Assembly: GCA_040839025.1 (NCBI GenBank)
Contig: JBFPJN010000004.1
Location: 186,001-250,000 of the forward strand
Source: Alphaproteobacteria bacterium LSUCC0719
GTDB lineage: Bacteria > Pseudomonadota > Alphaproteobacteria > Puniceispirillales > Puniceispirillaceae
Reading direction: 5' to 3'
DNA length: 64,000 nucleotides
Below are positions 1 to 8,429 of this stretch, in pieces. Below the pieces are notes generated by a model, which did no database searches, was not told where the DNA came from, and saw only the letters and a program-made list of their open reading frames with translations. The translations under genes and the position numbers were made by a program. Position 1 is the stretch's first letter. Each line of letters starts with the position of its first letter.

Positions 1-113
1 CCGATATGCCCGGCGGCGCATTATGTTATGTGACTTTCTGACGCATTATGCCGCAGAGCAGGGAATCCGCAGCAAAACAGGCCATCCTGCGGGCAGATCA
101 TACAGCGGGCGGG

Positions 114-914
114 TTATGCGGCAGATTTATCCGTTGGCCGCCGAAAACTCATGCGGCGCGGCCGTGGCGGCGGCACATCATCCTCGCTGTCATTGCCGGT
201 GTCGCTCTGAGTGTCAGTGTCATTGATCCTCACCGCCGGCGGATCCGGTGGGGCCAGTTCATTGGCGGGGCCAGGCGGCGCAGCCGGTTCGATCGCCGTC
301 GCGGCGCTGTCACTGTCACTGTCACTGTCGCTGTCACTATTGCTGTCACGCGACGCAAGCTTGTCATCTTCCTCGGCCTTGCCAGCCGGATCATCCTCAT
401 CACGGCGGGACGGATCGTCGGCAAGCCTTGACCGATCGGCCTCATCGGCAAGCGCCGTCCCGGCATCGTCGTCATCAACTGCGTCGAACGCCTTCTGCAG
501 ATAGCCCTTGCCGACCTGATAGGCGGTCTGCATGCCATCGATCACTGTTGCCGCATCGGTATAGTTTTCGCCATATTCGACCATTTCATCGGCAAATCTG
601 AACAGCGGATTCAGCCGCCACATGCGGCGCAGTGCCATCTGCCGGATCCGATCCGGAAACTGCCCCTGCAGCAGCGTGTCCAGCTTGTCCTGATCCTCGA
701 TGGATTCGGGATCATCCACCCCGTATTTGGCAAGAAGCTCGTCGTCGGACAGCGCCGCCTCTTCCTCGGACTCTTCAGCCGGCAGATCCGCGCCGGGTGG
801 CAGGCCGGTTTCCGGCATATCCGGGACCGCCTCACCACGCGCCACCTGCGATTTGCGCCGCAGACGCTCTGAAAGGGATCGTTTCAGTCGGGTCGGGCCC
901 TCTTCTTCAGCCAT
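114..914 (-). CDS. DUF3306 domain protein, formate dehydrogenase locus
   Basis: The 266-residue product opens with a basic LKRSLSERLRRKS segment followed by acidic stretches, the layout of DUF3306 proteins that accompany alphaproteobacterial formate dehydrogenases. A conserved-looking central block (about residues 60-140, with PDRIRQMALRRMWR) is probably the ordered part. The C-terminal third is low-complexity, with a Ser-Asp run near residues 190-205. Start chosen for the GGGAGG Shine-Dalgarno just upstream. It is the last gene of the minus-strand accessory run and follows the DUF3305 gene by 15 bp. The molecular function is not known; a role in enzyme maturation is inferred from context only. 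Confidence 0.75.
   Translation of the reverse strand: MAEEEGPTRLKRSLSERLRRKSQVARGEAVPDMPETGLPPGADLPAEESEEEAALSDDELLAKYGVDDPESIEDQDKLDTLLQGQFPDRIRQMALRRMWRLNPLFRFADEMVEYGENYTDAATVIDGMQTAYQVGKGYLQKAFDAVDDDDAGTALADEADRSRLADDPSRRDEDDPAGKAEEDDKLASRDSNSDSDSDSDSDSAATAIEPAAPPGPANELAPPDPPAVRINDTDTQSDTGNDSEDDVPPPRPRRMSFRRPTDKSAA
307..350 (-). repeat. Short tandem repeat encoding a Ser-Asp run
   Basis: A six-base unit (CTGTCA on the plus strand, with CTGTCG and TTGCTGTCA variants) is repeated about seven times and encodes alternating Ser and Asp in the DUF3306 protein. Such tracts are prone to slippage, in steps of six bases that keep the frame. Confidence 0.8.
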
Positions 915-929
915 TACGCTGCCCTCCCG

Positions 930-1538
930 CTATTGCCGCCGCAGCCTGGGGTCTGCACGACCGCCGACCCGTGCGTCGAGATTCGCCCGGTCACGAACCC
1001 GCTTCTTGAACGGTTCGGGGTGGTAATGCGCCTCGACAAAAGCAGCCACGAACTGTCTGATCGGTCCGGCAAGCGGCAGTTTTTCGATCAGATCCTCGCC
1101 ACAATCCTCATAATCCTGGATATTGTAGGGGGACAGGCTGAGTTCGGCGACATGCATGTCCGGCGCATCCTCGTCGTCATCGCCAGCCGGCAATTCCTCG
1201 TCGTCCTCATCCTCGCCGGACCGCAGAACGAGATAGATTGCCGGATCGCTCGAGGCGAGGTTTTCGGCATAGGCCTCGGCCTCGGCGTGGTGCAGGTCCA
1301 GAAAGGCATCGGCAAAGAACAGATCGTCGGCCACCGCGCCACCACCGGAACCACGAAGGCGTTGCAGGCGGGTGTTGTTGATCGGCGGCGCGCCCCCACC
1401 ACGTTCGGGTCGCAACGGCAACAGATCGCTGATCACCCAGCGAAATGGCTGCCACACATTGTCAAGCGGCTGTTTTTCGACGATCACCCTGACGCCATAC
1501 AGGACATGTTTCGTCTGTGGTGTAACCTCGTCTGACAT
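930..1538 (-). CDS. DUF3305 domain protein, formate dehydrogenase locus
   Basis: This 202-residue protein starts MSDEVTPQTKHVLYGVRVIV and carries the DUF3305 pattern, in which a variant of VWQPFRWVISDLLP follows an N-terminal strand. The start is set by a run of six G immediately upstream; the longer reading frame to 1592 lacks such a site. DUF3305 and DUF3306 are regularly adjacent in formate dehydrogenase accessory clusters, as here, which supports both calls. The middle is acidic (EDEDDEELPAGDDDED). No catalytic motif is visible. It is divergent from the 4Fe-4S gene, so the 186 bp between them should hold two promoters. Confidence 0.75.
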   Translation of the reverse strand: MSDEVTPQTKHVLYGVRVIVEKQPLDNVWQPFRWVISDLLPLRPERGGGAPPINNTRLQRLRGSGGGAVADDLFFADAFLDLHHAEAEAYAENLASSDPAIYLVLRSGEDEDDEELPAGDDDEDAPDMHVAELSLSPYNIQDYEDCGEDLIEKLPLAGPIRQFVAAFVEAHYHPEPFKKRVRDRANLDARVGGRADPRLRRQ

Positions 1539-1724
1539 ATTCCCCCCAGTCGGAACAATCGCGGACCATTGCCGGATCGTCCTCTGGATCACCCCGTGAC
1601 CTTTTTACCCACCCCAGCCCGGCATTTGGACCGTGTGAATTTTCAACACTGCGTTACTCTAGGCATCATTCGCGAGTATTGGAAACATGCCAAAACATCG
1701 CGCTTGCAGAACCGGGAGGCCCTG

Positions 1725-3749
1725 ATGATGAAGCTTGCAGAGCGTGACATACTTGTCTGCGATTGCGGTGGCACGATGGATATTGACGCCGCGAAGCTTG
1801 GCAAGGCCTGTGGGGCGGCAGGTGGCTGTGCCGTGGCAACGGAACTGTGCCGGTCCGGAATCGAACGGTTCGAGAGCGCCCTCGAGGCATCAGGCGACCG
1901 CCCGCTGATCGTTGCCTGCACGCAGGAAAGCGCGACATTTGAGCAGCTTGCCGAGGAAAGCGGCAGGCCGATACCCGAATTCATCAATATTCGCGAGGCT
2001 GCGGGCTGGAGCGACGATGGCGCGGCAGCGCTGCCGAAAATCGCCGCCCTGCTTCGCGCTGCCACGGACAGCGTTCCGGCGGCACGAAGCCTGACACTGA
2101 CCTCGTCCGGACGCTGCCTCATCTATGCCGATGGTGCGCGCGGCAACGGTGTCGATGCCGCGCTGGACATGGCGGCAAAGCTGAAGGACTCGCTCGGCGT
2201 TACCGTGATGATCACCTCGCCCGGCGAGGACATCATGGCAAGTGGCATTTCAGGCCTGGTGACGATGGGGACGATTCGCAGCGCCAAGGGTCACTTCACC
2301 GCCTTTGACCTTGTCATTGACAGCTTTGGCACAGCACTGCCGAGCAGCCGCGCCTCATTGCGGTTTGAAGACCCGCAGAACGGAATCGAAACCGGATGCG
2401 ACATCATCATCGACCTGACCGGGGCGCCGGCACTGTTCACCGGCTGGGAAAAGCGGGACGGCTATTTTCGTGTCAGCCCTGATGATCCGGTGCGGCTGGC
2501 AACCGTGACAGCGGAAGCCGCCGAGATGATCGGCGCTTTCGAAAAGCCGATCTATGTCGATTACGATGCCAATCTGTGCGCACATTCCCGCAACAGCCTG
2601 AACGGCTGTTCGCGCTGTCTTGATGTCTGCCCTGCCGGTGCCATCATCAGCGCTGGCGACACTGTCGAGATTGACCCCGCCATTTGCGGAGGCTGCGGCT
2701 ATTGTGGTGCTGTCTGCCCGTCCGGAGCCGCGCAGACAAACCTTCCCGCCGCAGATGCTTTCGGTCAACAGATGGCAAGCCTTGTCGATCATTACCTCGA
2801 AGCCGGCGGAAAAACGCCGCGGCTGCTTCTTGCCGACTCCAGCCACGGTGCCGGCATGATCGACATGATTGCCCGCTTCGGTCCCGGTCTGCCGGCCGAT
2901 CTGCTGCCGATGACCATGCACAGCACCGGCCGGGTCGGGCACGACCTGCTGGCCACCGCCATTGCACAGGGCTATGTGCAGGTGATCATCCTTGCCAATC
3001 CGAACAAGCCTGATGAGACGCCGCAGATTAGCCGCCAGATCGAACTGGCACGGGCGCTGATGGCTGGTGTCGGGGCCGATGACGAGTCTCGGTTCGTGCT
3101 GATTGACGATCCCGATCCCGACAATGTGGCGGCACAGCTTCGCGGCCCACGACCGGGCGGCAAGGTCACACCGGCACCGTTCAGCCCCCTTGGCAGTCCG
3201 CGCGCCATCACACGGCTGGCGATTCGTGGCCTTGCCGGCACACAGAAGATTGAACCCGCTGCCATCCCGCTTCCCGAAGGCGCGCCCTATGGCCGGGTCG
3301 ACATCGACACCGACAATTGCACCATATGCCTGTCATGTGTTGGTGCCTGTCCGGCAGGCGCGCTGCAGGACAATCCGGACGCCCCGCAGCTGTTGTTCCG
3401 CGAGGATGCCTGCCTGCAATGCGGCATCTGCGTGGCAACCTGTCCGGAAAAGGTGATCAGCCTGGTGCCGCAATTCAATCTTGCCGACAGCGCGATGAAT
3501 GCCGAGCTGGTCATCGAGGATACGCCATTCCACTGCACGGGCTGTGGCAAGCCATTTGGCAGCTCGCGGTCAATCGAACGGGTAATCGACAAATTGTCGG
3601 GACACAGCATGTTCAGCGGCGAGCGCCAGATCGACATGCTGAAAATGTGCGAGGACTGCCGGGTCGAAGTCATGTTCGACAAGGATGACAGGCTGATGGA
3701 TATCGGCGAGCGCCGCAAGCCGCGGACCACCGACGATTACCTGAACTAG
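1725..3749 (+). CDS. Multi-cluster 4Fe-4S ferredoxin-type protein, formate dehydrogenase associated
   Basis: A 674-residue iron-sulfur protein. Cys clusters read CSRCLDVCP and CGGCGYCGAVCP around residues 294-332, then CTICLSCVGACP and CLQCGICVATCP around 531-575, giving at least four potential 4Fe-4S sites. FHCTGCGKPF and CEDCR near the C terminus could bind a further metal. The N terminus also holds CDCGG and several other Cys. The start at 1725 (or 1728, tandem ATG) follows GGGAGG. Proteins of this kind are encoded beside formate dehydrogenase accessory genes and probably transfer electrons or assist cluster assembly in the cytoplasm; that role is inferred. It is the only gene of the DUF accessory run transcribed rightward. 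Confidence 0.85.
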   Translation: MMKLAERDILVCDCGGTMDIDAAKLGKACGAAGGCAVATELCRSGIERFESALEASGDRPLIVACTQESATFEQLAEESGRPIPEFINIREAAGWSDDGAAALPKIAALLRAATDSVPAARSLTLTSSGRCLIYADGARGNGVDAALDMAAKLKDSLGVTVMITSPGEDIMASGISGLVTMGTIRSAKGHFTAFDLVIDSFGTALPSSRASLRFEDPQNGIETGCDIIIDLTGAPALFTGWEKRDGYFRVSPDDPVRLATVTAEAAEMIGAFEKPIYVDYDANLCAHSRNSLNGCSRCLDVCPAGAIISAGDTVEIDPAICGGCGYCGAVCPSGAAQTNLPAADAFGQQMASLVDHYLEAGGKTPRLLLADSSHGAGMIDMIARFGPGLPADLLPMTMHSTGRVGHDLLATAIAQGYVQVIILANPNKPDETPQISRQIELARALMAGVGADDESRFVLIDDPDPDNVAAQLRGPRPGGKVTPAPFSPLGSPRAITRLAIRGLAGTQKIEPAAIPLPEGAPYGRVDIDTDNCTICLSCVGACPAGALQDNPDAPQLLFREDACLQCGICVATCPEKVISLVPQFNLADSAMNAELVIEDTPFHCTGCGKPFGSSRSIERVIDKLSGHSMFSGERQIDMLKMCEDCRVEVMFDKDDRLMDIGERRKPRTTDDYLN

Positions 3750-3800
3750 GTCTTGTCCGAACCAGATCTCGGCCACCCTGAAGGCGCAGTCGGCGTCGGC

Positions 3801-4793
3801 TCAGCTGGTCGCCAGCGGCAGGTTGGCAAGCAGGTTCTGCGGCTTCATGCGCACGCTGCCCGTCTGGTCCATTGCAAGCCCCAGATATACGGGCTTGCCG
3901 GCCATTTCGGGCACAAACCCGTCCTCCGCCTCGAGCTTGAACAGGCACAGGATCGAGCGCAGCCGGTCCTCGCCAACGTCAGCCCCGGCATAGAGATCGT
4001 TGAACAGCTCGTTGGCAACGGGATCAAGTCCGATATGCCATGACCAGCTTTCATCCTCGATCTGATGCATCGGCTGGATACGGGTCGTAACCCCCAGAAA
4101 ATAACCGATCCACGCTTCCATCACACGGCACAGCCCGTCGAGAGCCGGCTGGGTAAAGGCGATATCCACCGAAGTGTTGAACATGTCGGACCGGGCCCAA
4201 TATTCATCCGCCGTTTCGGTGGCGAGGATATCGATGCTGACCTCGTCGGGGCTCGGCCCTTCCTGAAGCATCCGCGCCATGCCGGCCTGAAGCTGGACCG
4301 TCGCGTGGTCAGCCACCATGATTCGACCGTCATCCAGCGTCACCGTCTGTTGCCTGAACAGACATTCAGCCGCCCTGATCTTCAGAGTGTCGGTTTCGCC
4401 ATCGAGAATATTTCTCAGGATGATCTGCGTCAGCTGTTCAACGAACAGGGGCGGAAACTCGATTCTGGCCCCACGGACAATCGCCATATAGGCAGCTTCG
4501 AGGGTCGGATATTGCGCAAGAAAGGCACGGAAGGCCAGGACAGCGCGATAATTGTGGACAACGTCACGGTCAATGATGGGATCAAAATCCGCTTCAGACA
4601 CCTCGGCAAAGGGATTTTCGGTAAGTCTGGCATGAAGCGCGCGCTCGGCCGGGCAGGACTCGTCCTGCGGGGCGATTTCATCGCGCGCATAATAGGCCAG
4701 CATGAAATCCGCGCTGGGGACAAGCCGGCCCTCGGCATCGCGGTCAAGAAGGTGCCAACCCGAGGTCAGCCAGAAATCCTGTGTCATGTCCAT
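3801..4793 (-). CDS. DUF6352 family protein
   Basis: The 330-residue product begins MDMTQDFWLTSGWHLLDRD and continues with CPAERALHARL, matching the remembered DUF6352 pattern from formate dehydrogenase loci of Rhodobacterales and relatives. It looks soluble, mostly helical and without a signal peptide. The alpha-helical make-up and locus suggest a TorD-like maturation chaperone, but that is only inference. It ends 51 bp from the convergent 4Fe-4S gene and lies 24 bp after DUF6505 in the same minus-strand run. An alternative start two codons in is possible. Confidence 0.75.
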   Translation of the reverse strand: MDMTQDFWLTSGWHLLDRDAEGRLVPSADFMLAYYARDEIAPQDESCPAERALHARLTENPFAEVSEADFDPIIDRDVVHNYRAVLAFRAFLAQYPTLEAAYMAIVRGARIEFPPLFVEQLTQIILRNILDGETDTLKIRAAECLFRQQTVTLDDGRIMVADHATVQLQAGMARMLQEGPSPDEVSIDILATETADEYWARSDMFNTSVDIAFTQPALDGLCRVMEAWIGYFLGVTTRIQPMHQIEDESWSWHIGLDPVANELFNDLYAGADVGEDRLRSILCLFKLEAEDGFVPEMAGKPVYLGLAMDQTGSVRMKPQNLLANLPLATS

Positions 4794-4817
4794 TCCCCGG
4801 GTTTGCGGTGCCGAACC

Positions 4818-5315
4818 TCAGTCGGCATCGGCAGGTTCCTCATCCTCGATCACTGTCCAGATCTTCTGCTCGGCGCAGGAATCGGCCTTTGCCAGACTGC
4901 GAAAACTCTCGGTGATGCCGGCATCGCCAAGCTGTCGCTGGATTGCCAGCAGCGTGCCGGTCTTATGCTGCGCGCACAGCTCCGCCATGAAGCTGATTTC
5001 CCCGGCGGCGGCTTCGCGCGCCACATCCATATCAGGCGCTCCGAGCCGGTCCACAAACTGGGTCGCCACCTGTTCGGTCAGGCTGGCCAGGTCTTCCTCG
5101 CTGGCATTGACAACGCTGACCAGCGTCGAGAAGCCGAACGACGTGGTGCCGAGAAAGCCGTTGCTGAAAGCCTGTTTGACCTTGCCCGTCAGCGCTTCGG
5201 GCGCGAGATCGGCAAAGCAGAACGTGCCGACAAGGGCCCATTCACCTTCCTCGGCAGCAGCCGGAAAGACGTTCAGATCGGAGGAATCAAACCTGATGGT
5301 GCGCGCCAGTCTCAC
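4818..5315 (-). CDS. DUF6505 family protein
   Basis: A 165-residue soluble protein beginning MRLARTIRFDSSDLNVF, with EWALVGTFCFADL and KVKQAFSNGFLGTTSFG, the features of DUF6505 proteins found in formate dehydrogenase clusters. It is placed between the biotin/lipoate-ligase-like gene (10 bp upstream) and DUF6352, and is almost certainly cotranscribed with both. No catalytic residues can be pointed to and the biochemical role is unknown. Confidence 0.75.
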   Translation of the reverse strand: MRLARTIRFDSSDLNVFPAAAEEGEWALVGTFCFADLAPEALTGKVKQAFSNGFLGTTSFGFSTLVSVVNASEEDLASLTEQVATQFVDRLGAPDMDVAREAAAGEISFMAELCAQHKTGTLLAIQRQLGDAGITESFRSLAKADSCAEQKIWTVIEDEEPADAD

Positions 5316-5325
5316 GATATGTCCT

Positions 5326-6117
5326 TCATGCCCCGGCTTTCAGCGAATGCAGCTCTGCCGGACCGCAGACACTCTCGAATTCGGTTGGCGTCAGCCCGAC
5401 AGGGCGGCCATCGATCTTGATCAGCGCCGTACCGTCTTCATCCAGTCCGATCCAGTCGGCCATGGTGCCGTCGGCAAGAGCCATCTCGCCACCTTCCTGA
5501 AGGCGCTGAATCCACAAATCATGGAGCGGCCGGAACCCGTCATCTTCCCATCTGTTGACCCATGCCATGAAATGCCTGCAGATCGATTCGACAAGCCTGG
5601 TCCGCGAAATGAAACTGCCACCCTCCTCGGCAAGCGAGGTATATTCAAGGCCGCCAGCATCGCGCCACACATCTTCCGATCCGGTGCGCACCGACAGATC
5701 TATCGTCGCGCCGACAACCATCCATCCCGGCACATCCTCGCGGCCTGTTGACGGGTCTGCGGTGATCCACACCCGACCGGCACGGCCCCGGTTCAACAGG
5801 ATATATCCCGGCAGCTGATAGGACACGACAACCTCTGGCGGGGCCAGCGCGCCAATCGCGTCGCCGACACCTATCATCAACGCATACAGCATCTGACCGG
5901 CCTGACGAAGCGGCACCTCGGGGCCAAGGATGACGGCAAAGTCGGCAACCTTTGTCGCCTCGGAATACAGAACTGTCCCGACCTCGGCGGTCGCCACGGC
6001 GGCAAGCGCCTTTGCCGCAACATCCTGTCCCTCGGGAACCGGCACCGCAGTCAGCAGCGGCGGCAATTGCGGTGCGTCGCCATCCTCGGCCGGAAATTCC
6101 TCGTAATAAAGGCTCAT
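5326..6117 (-). CDS. Biotin/lipoate protein ligase-like protein
   Basis: The 263-residue protein resembles the biotin/lipoate A/B ligase-like family seen in formate dehydrogenase loci. QLPGYILLNRGRAGRVWI and GWMVVGATIDL are reminiscent of the ligase beta-sheet core, but a clear GRGR-type biotin-binding signature is not visible. It may therefore be a non-catalytic or altered relative. The start ATG overlaps the Mrp stop codon (ATGA), showing tight translational coupling. A role in modifying or loading a dehydrogenase component is inferred from context. Confidence 0.65.
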   Translation of the reverse strand: MSLYYEEFPAEDGDAPQLPPLLTAVPVPEGQDVAAKALAAVATAEVGTVLYSEATKVADFAVILGPEVPLRQAGQMLYALMIGVGDAIGALAPPEVVVSYQLPGYILLNRGRAGRVWITADPSTGREDVPGWMVVGATIDLSVRTGSEDVWRDAGGLEYTSLAEEGGSFISRTRLVESICRHFMAWVNRWEDDGFRPLHDLWIQRLQEGGEMALADGTMADWIGLDEDGTALIKIDGRPVGLTPTEFESVCGPAELHSLKAGA

Positions 6118-7196
6118 GCCTCTTCCTCCTCGCGCCGCAGATCGGCAATCTCCATCAGGCGCCGCGCAATCTTGCGATAGGTCTTGGCCTGAACCGACCG
6201 CGGGTTGGCAACAACGACAGGCGTTCCGGAATCACCACCGGTACGCACTTCCAGAGACAGCGGAATCTCGCCCAGCATCTCGATGCCGCGACGTGACGCC
6301 TCGCCTGCCACACCGTCATTGCCGAAGATATGATCGGTACGGCCACAATCCGGACAGGACCAGTACGCCATATTCTGAATCATGCCAAGTACAGGCACCT
6401 CGGCCTTGTCAAACATGGTGATTGCCTTCACCACATCAAGAAGCGCGATGTCCTGCGGTGTCGAAACCACAACCGCACCGGCAAGGTTGACCTGCTGTGC
6501 CAGTGAAATCTGGATATCACCTGTGCCCGGCGGCAGATCGATAATGATCACATCCAGCGTTCCCCAGGCAACGGAATCAAGCATCTGTGTCAATGCCGAC
6601 TGCACCATCGGCCCGCGCCAGATCATGGCTGTATCGTCAGGAACCAACAGCCCCATCGACATCAGATGCACGCCATAATTTTCCAACGGGCGCACCATGT
6701 CTCCCCCGGCAGAGGCGGGGCGACCGCTGATACCAAGCATGCGGGGAAGCGACGGCCCATAGACATCGGCATCAAGAAGCCCGACCCGCAACCCTTCCAG
6801 CCGCAGCGCAATCGCCAGATTCACGGCTGTGGTCGATTTCCCCACCCCGCCTTTTCCAGACGCCACGGCGACAAAGCGCCTGACCTTTATTTCATGAACC
6901 TTTTCAACAATTTCATCCTGTGGCGCGGCAGCAGCCGAGGTCGCGCCGGCATGCGCCGTGACAACGACCGTGGCACTGGTCACGCCCGGAATGTCGCGGA
7001 CCGCTTTTTCAGCCGCCTGGCGTACCGGCTCCATGGCCGGGCCACGATGCGCCGGGACTTCCAGGGCAAAATTGACATTTGTCTGTTTGACATGGACCGT
7101 GCTGACCATACCGAGATCAACAACGGACTTGCCCTGCGAGGGGTCGATCACGCCCCGCAATGCCGCAATCACATCATCTTCGGAAATGTCAGCCAT
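6114..7196 (-). CDS. mrp: Mrp/NBP35-type iron-sulfur carrier P-loop ATPase
   Basis: A 360-residue Mrp homologue (ApbC family). Residues 1-80 form the MIP18/DUF59-like domain, and a deviant Walker A, GKGGVGKST, lies at about residues 114-122. IIDLPPGTGD is the switch region, and WSCPDCG near the C terminus supplies the CxxC that bridges an Fe-S cluster in the dimer. The family carries and transfers 4Fe-4S clusters in the cytoplasm, and here it probably serves the neighbouring dehydrogenase. The start at 7196 gives an 8-bp overlap with DUF6494 and a canonical N terminus; the longer frame to 7244 has no family-like sequence. Confidence 0.9.
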   Translation of the reverse strand: MADISEDDVIAALRGVIDPSQGKSVVDLGMVSTVHVKQTNVNFALEVPAHRGPAMEPVRQAAEKAVRDIPGVTSATVVVTAHAGATSAAAAPQDEIVEKVHEIKVRRFVAVASGKGGVGKSTTAVNLAIALRLEGLRVGLLDADVYGPSLPRMLGISGRPASAGGDMVRPLENYGVHLMSMGLLVPDDTAMIWRGPMVQSALTQMLDSVAWGTLDVIIIDLPPGTGDIQISLAQQVNLAGAVVVSTPQDIALLDVVKAITMFDKAEVPVLGMIQNMAYWSCPDCGRTDHIFGNDGVAGEASRRGIEMLGEIPLSLEVRTGGDSGTPVVVANPRSVQAKTYRKIARRLMEIADLRREEEEA

Positions 7197-7425
7197 CGGC
7201 GCCTGGTGCCAGAAGGTTGCCGTCGACGCGATGCACAAAGCCAAGCTCGGTGATCGTCACCTCGGCATTCACCGCGACCTGCGATCCGGGGGTAATCCTG
7301 CCCTCGGCGACCGCCGCCTGCAGCGCAGCTTCCAGCTCTTGATGCGCTGTCACGCCAAGCTGCTTCAGGAATTTGCGCATGGCGATTTCGTCTTCGCTCA
7401 TCTCATCGCGTTTATCTTTATCCAT
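7189..7425 (-). CDS. DUF6494 family small protein
   Basis: A 78-residue protein (MDKDKRDEMSEDEIAMRKF) matching DUF6494, a small family found next to Mrp in formate dehydrogenase clusters. The start at 7425 is preferred because AAAGGA stands 7 bp upstream; the frame extends to 7452 without support. It has no Cys motif, membrane segment or signal peptide. It overlaps the Mrp start by 8 bp. Function unknown. Confidence 0.7.
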   Translation of the reverse strand: MDKDKRDEMSEDEIAMRKFLKQLGVTAHQELEAALQAAVAEGRITPGSQVAVNAEVTITELGFVHRVDGNLLAPGADG

Positions 7426-7458
7426 CGGAATATCCTTTCTGGTTACCCGCAACCCGTC

Positions 7459-7893
7459 CTAACGGGCCGGTGACGGCAGCGTCCTGACAAAATCCAGAAT
7501 GTCGTCGACATCATCAAGCGTCAGCACAATTTCATGAACAAAAGCCGGTCTTTCGTCGGATCGCGCGGCGCTGACCTCGCTGATCCGGACAAGCGCCGGG
7601 TGTGGCGGCAGAATATAGAATTCCTCGAATCGACGCTCCCAGTCGGCAAGATATTTCATGCCGATGAAAGACGGTGTCGATTCAATGCCGCCATAGGGGT
7701 TGATATCACCGACAACATGGCAGCGTGTGCAATGGGTTGCTGCGATGTCGCGCCCCCGATCGACATCGGCATGTGCCGATGGGGCGGCAATCATTGCCAG
7801 CATCCAGACCGCGACACCGGCAACAGACAGCCGGGTGGCCGGCACATCCGGCATGGTGACGGCTGTTCCGGCGGTGTTGGACGGGGCTGTCAT
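7459..7893 (-). CDS. Monohaem c-type cytochrome
   Basis: A 144-residue secreted protein. An N-terminal hydrophobic segment (about residues 23-40) ends in SAHA, a plausible signal-peptidase site. A single haem-attachment motif, CTRCH, lies at residues 55-59. The rest is a compact domain of about 85 residues with IESTPSFIGM as a possible source of the axial Met. It should be periplasmic and could take electrons from a formate dehydrogenase. It sits in the accessory run, 33 bp upstream of DUF6494. It is shorter than multihaem electron-transfer subunits. Confidence 0.8.
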   Translation of the reverse strand: MTAPSNTAGTAVTMPDVPATRLSVAGVAVWMLAMIAAPSAHADVDRGRDIAATHCTRCHVVGDINPYGGIESTPSFIGMKYLADWERRFEEFYILPPHPALVRISEVSAARSDERPAFVHEIVLTLDDVDDILDFVRTLPSPAR

Positions 7894-7902
7894 GACCAGG
7901 CC

Positions 7903-8205
7903 TCAGACATTCGGGTCTGCGAAATGGCCACGCAGCATATCGGCATACTGGGCTGTCATATGCTTGATAAAGTCTTCCTGATCATCGATTTCGATCACAT
8001 TCTTGCCGACATGTGCCGCGTAGCGCGCCGCAGCAAACAGCATCACCATCTGCAGTTCGGTGGCATCGATCTTGCGATTGCGCTGGTTGGCAAGCGAAAT
8101 GAACTGGTCGGCAATCCGGATGAAGGATTCGCCATCAAGCCTGCCGGGGACAGATGTTTCAGGGTCAAAGCGTTCCGGGCGCTGATGCCAGTTGGGGTAT
8201 GTCAT
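7903..8205 (-). CDS. Small DUF3144-like protein
   Basis: A 100-residue soluble protein with FIRIADQFISLANQRNR followed by a helix reading FAAARYAAHV, similar to the DUF3144 pattern (an acidic or amide residue before F, then LAN, then AAARYNA). Start chosen at MTYPNW because GGAA precedes it and the upstream frame (to 8295) is not family-like. It is the first gene of the leftward run and divergent from the TupA gene. The assignment could instead be DUF5076; both are of unknown function. Confidence 0.55.
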   Translation of the reverse strand: MTYPNWHQRPERFDPETSVPGRLDGESFIRIADQFISLANQRNRKIDATELQMVMLFAAARYAAHVGKNVIEIDDQEDFIKHMTAQYADMLRGHFADPNV

Positions 8206-8380
8206 ATTGAGTTCCACTTTCCTGCGCGTTTTCCTGCGCGTTGGCACCAAGACAAAAGCAAACCGGCCATGCAAGCAAATGACAAGGTGTCGCAACCGCC
8301 CGTCCGGGCGGCAGCAGGCCAGTCAGGGTTCCGACAGGGGCGCGTCAATCTGCACCCTTTGCATTCGCTCACGCGGCGCT

Positions 8381-8392
8381 AGCGTATACGCT
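8381..8392. promoter_or_regulatory. 12-bp palindrome between divergent genes
   Basis: AGCGTATACGCT is a perfect palindrome and overlaps a second one, CGCTAGCG, at its left. It sits in the divergent promoter gap between the DUF3144-like and tupA genes, a plausible operator position. The half-site does not clearly match a ModE box, so no regulator is named. Confidence 0.3.
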
Positions 8393-8429
8393 GCAGTAGT
8401 TTGTAGTACGCCACGAAGTGAGGTTACCA

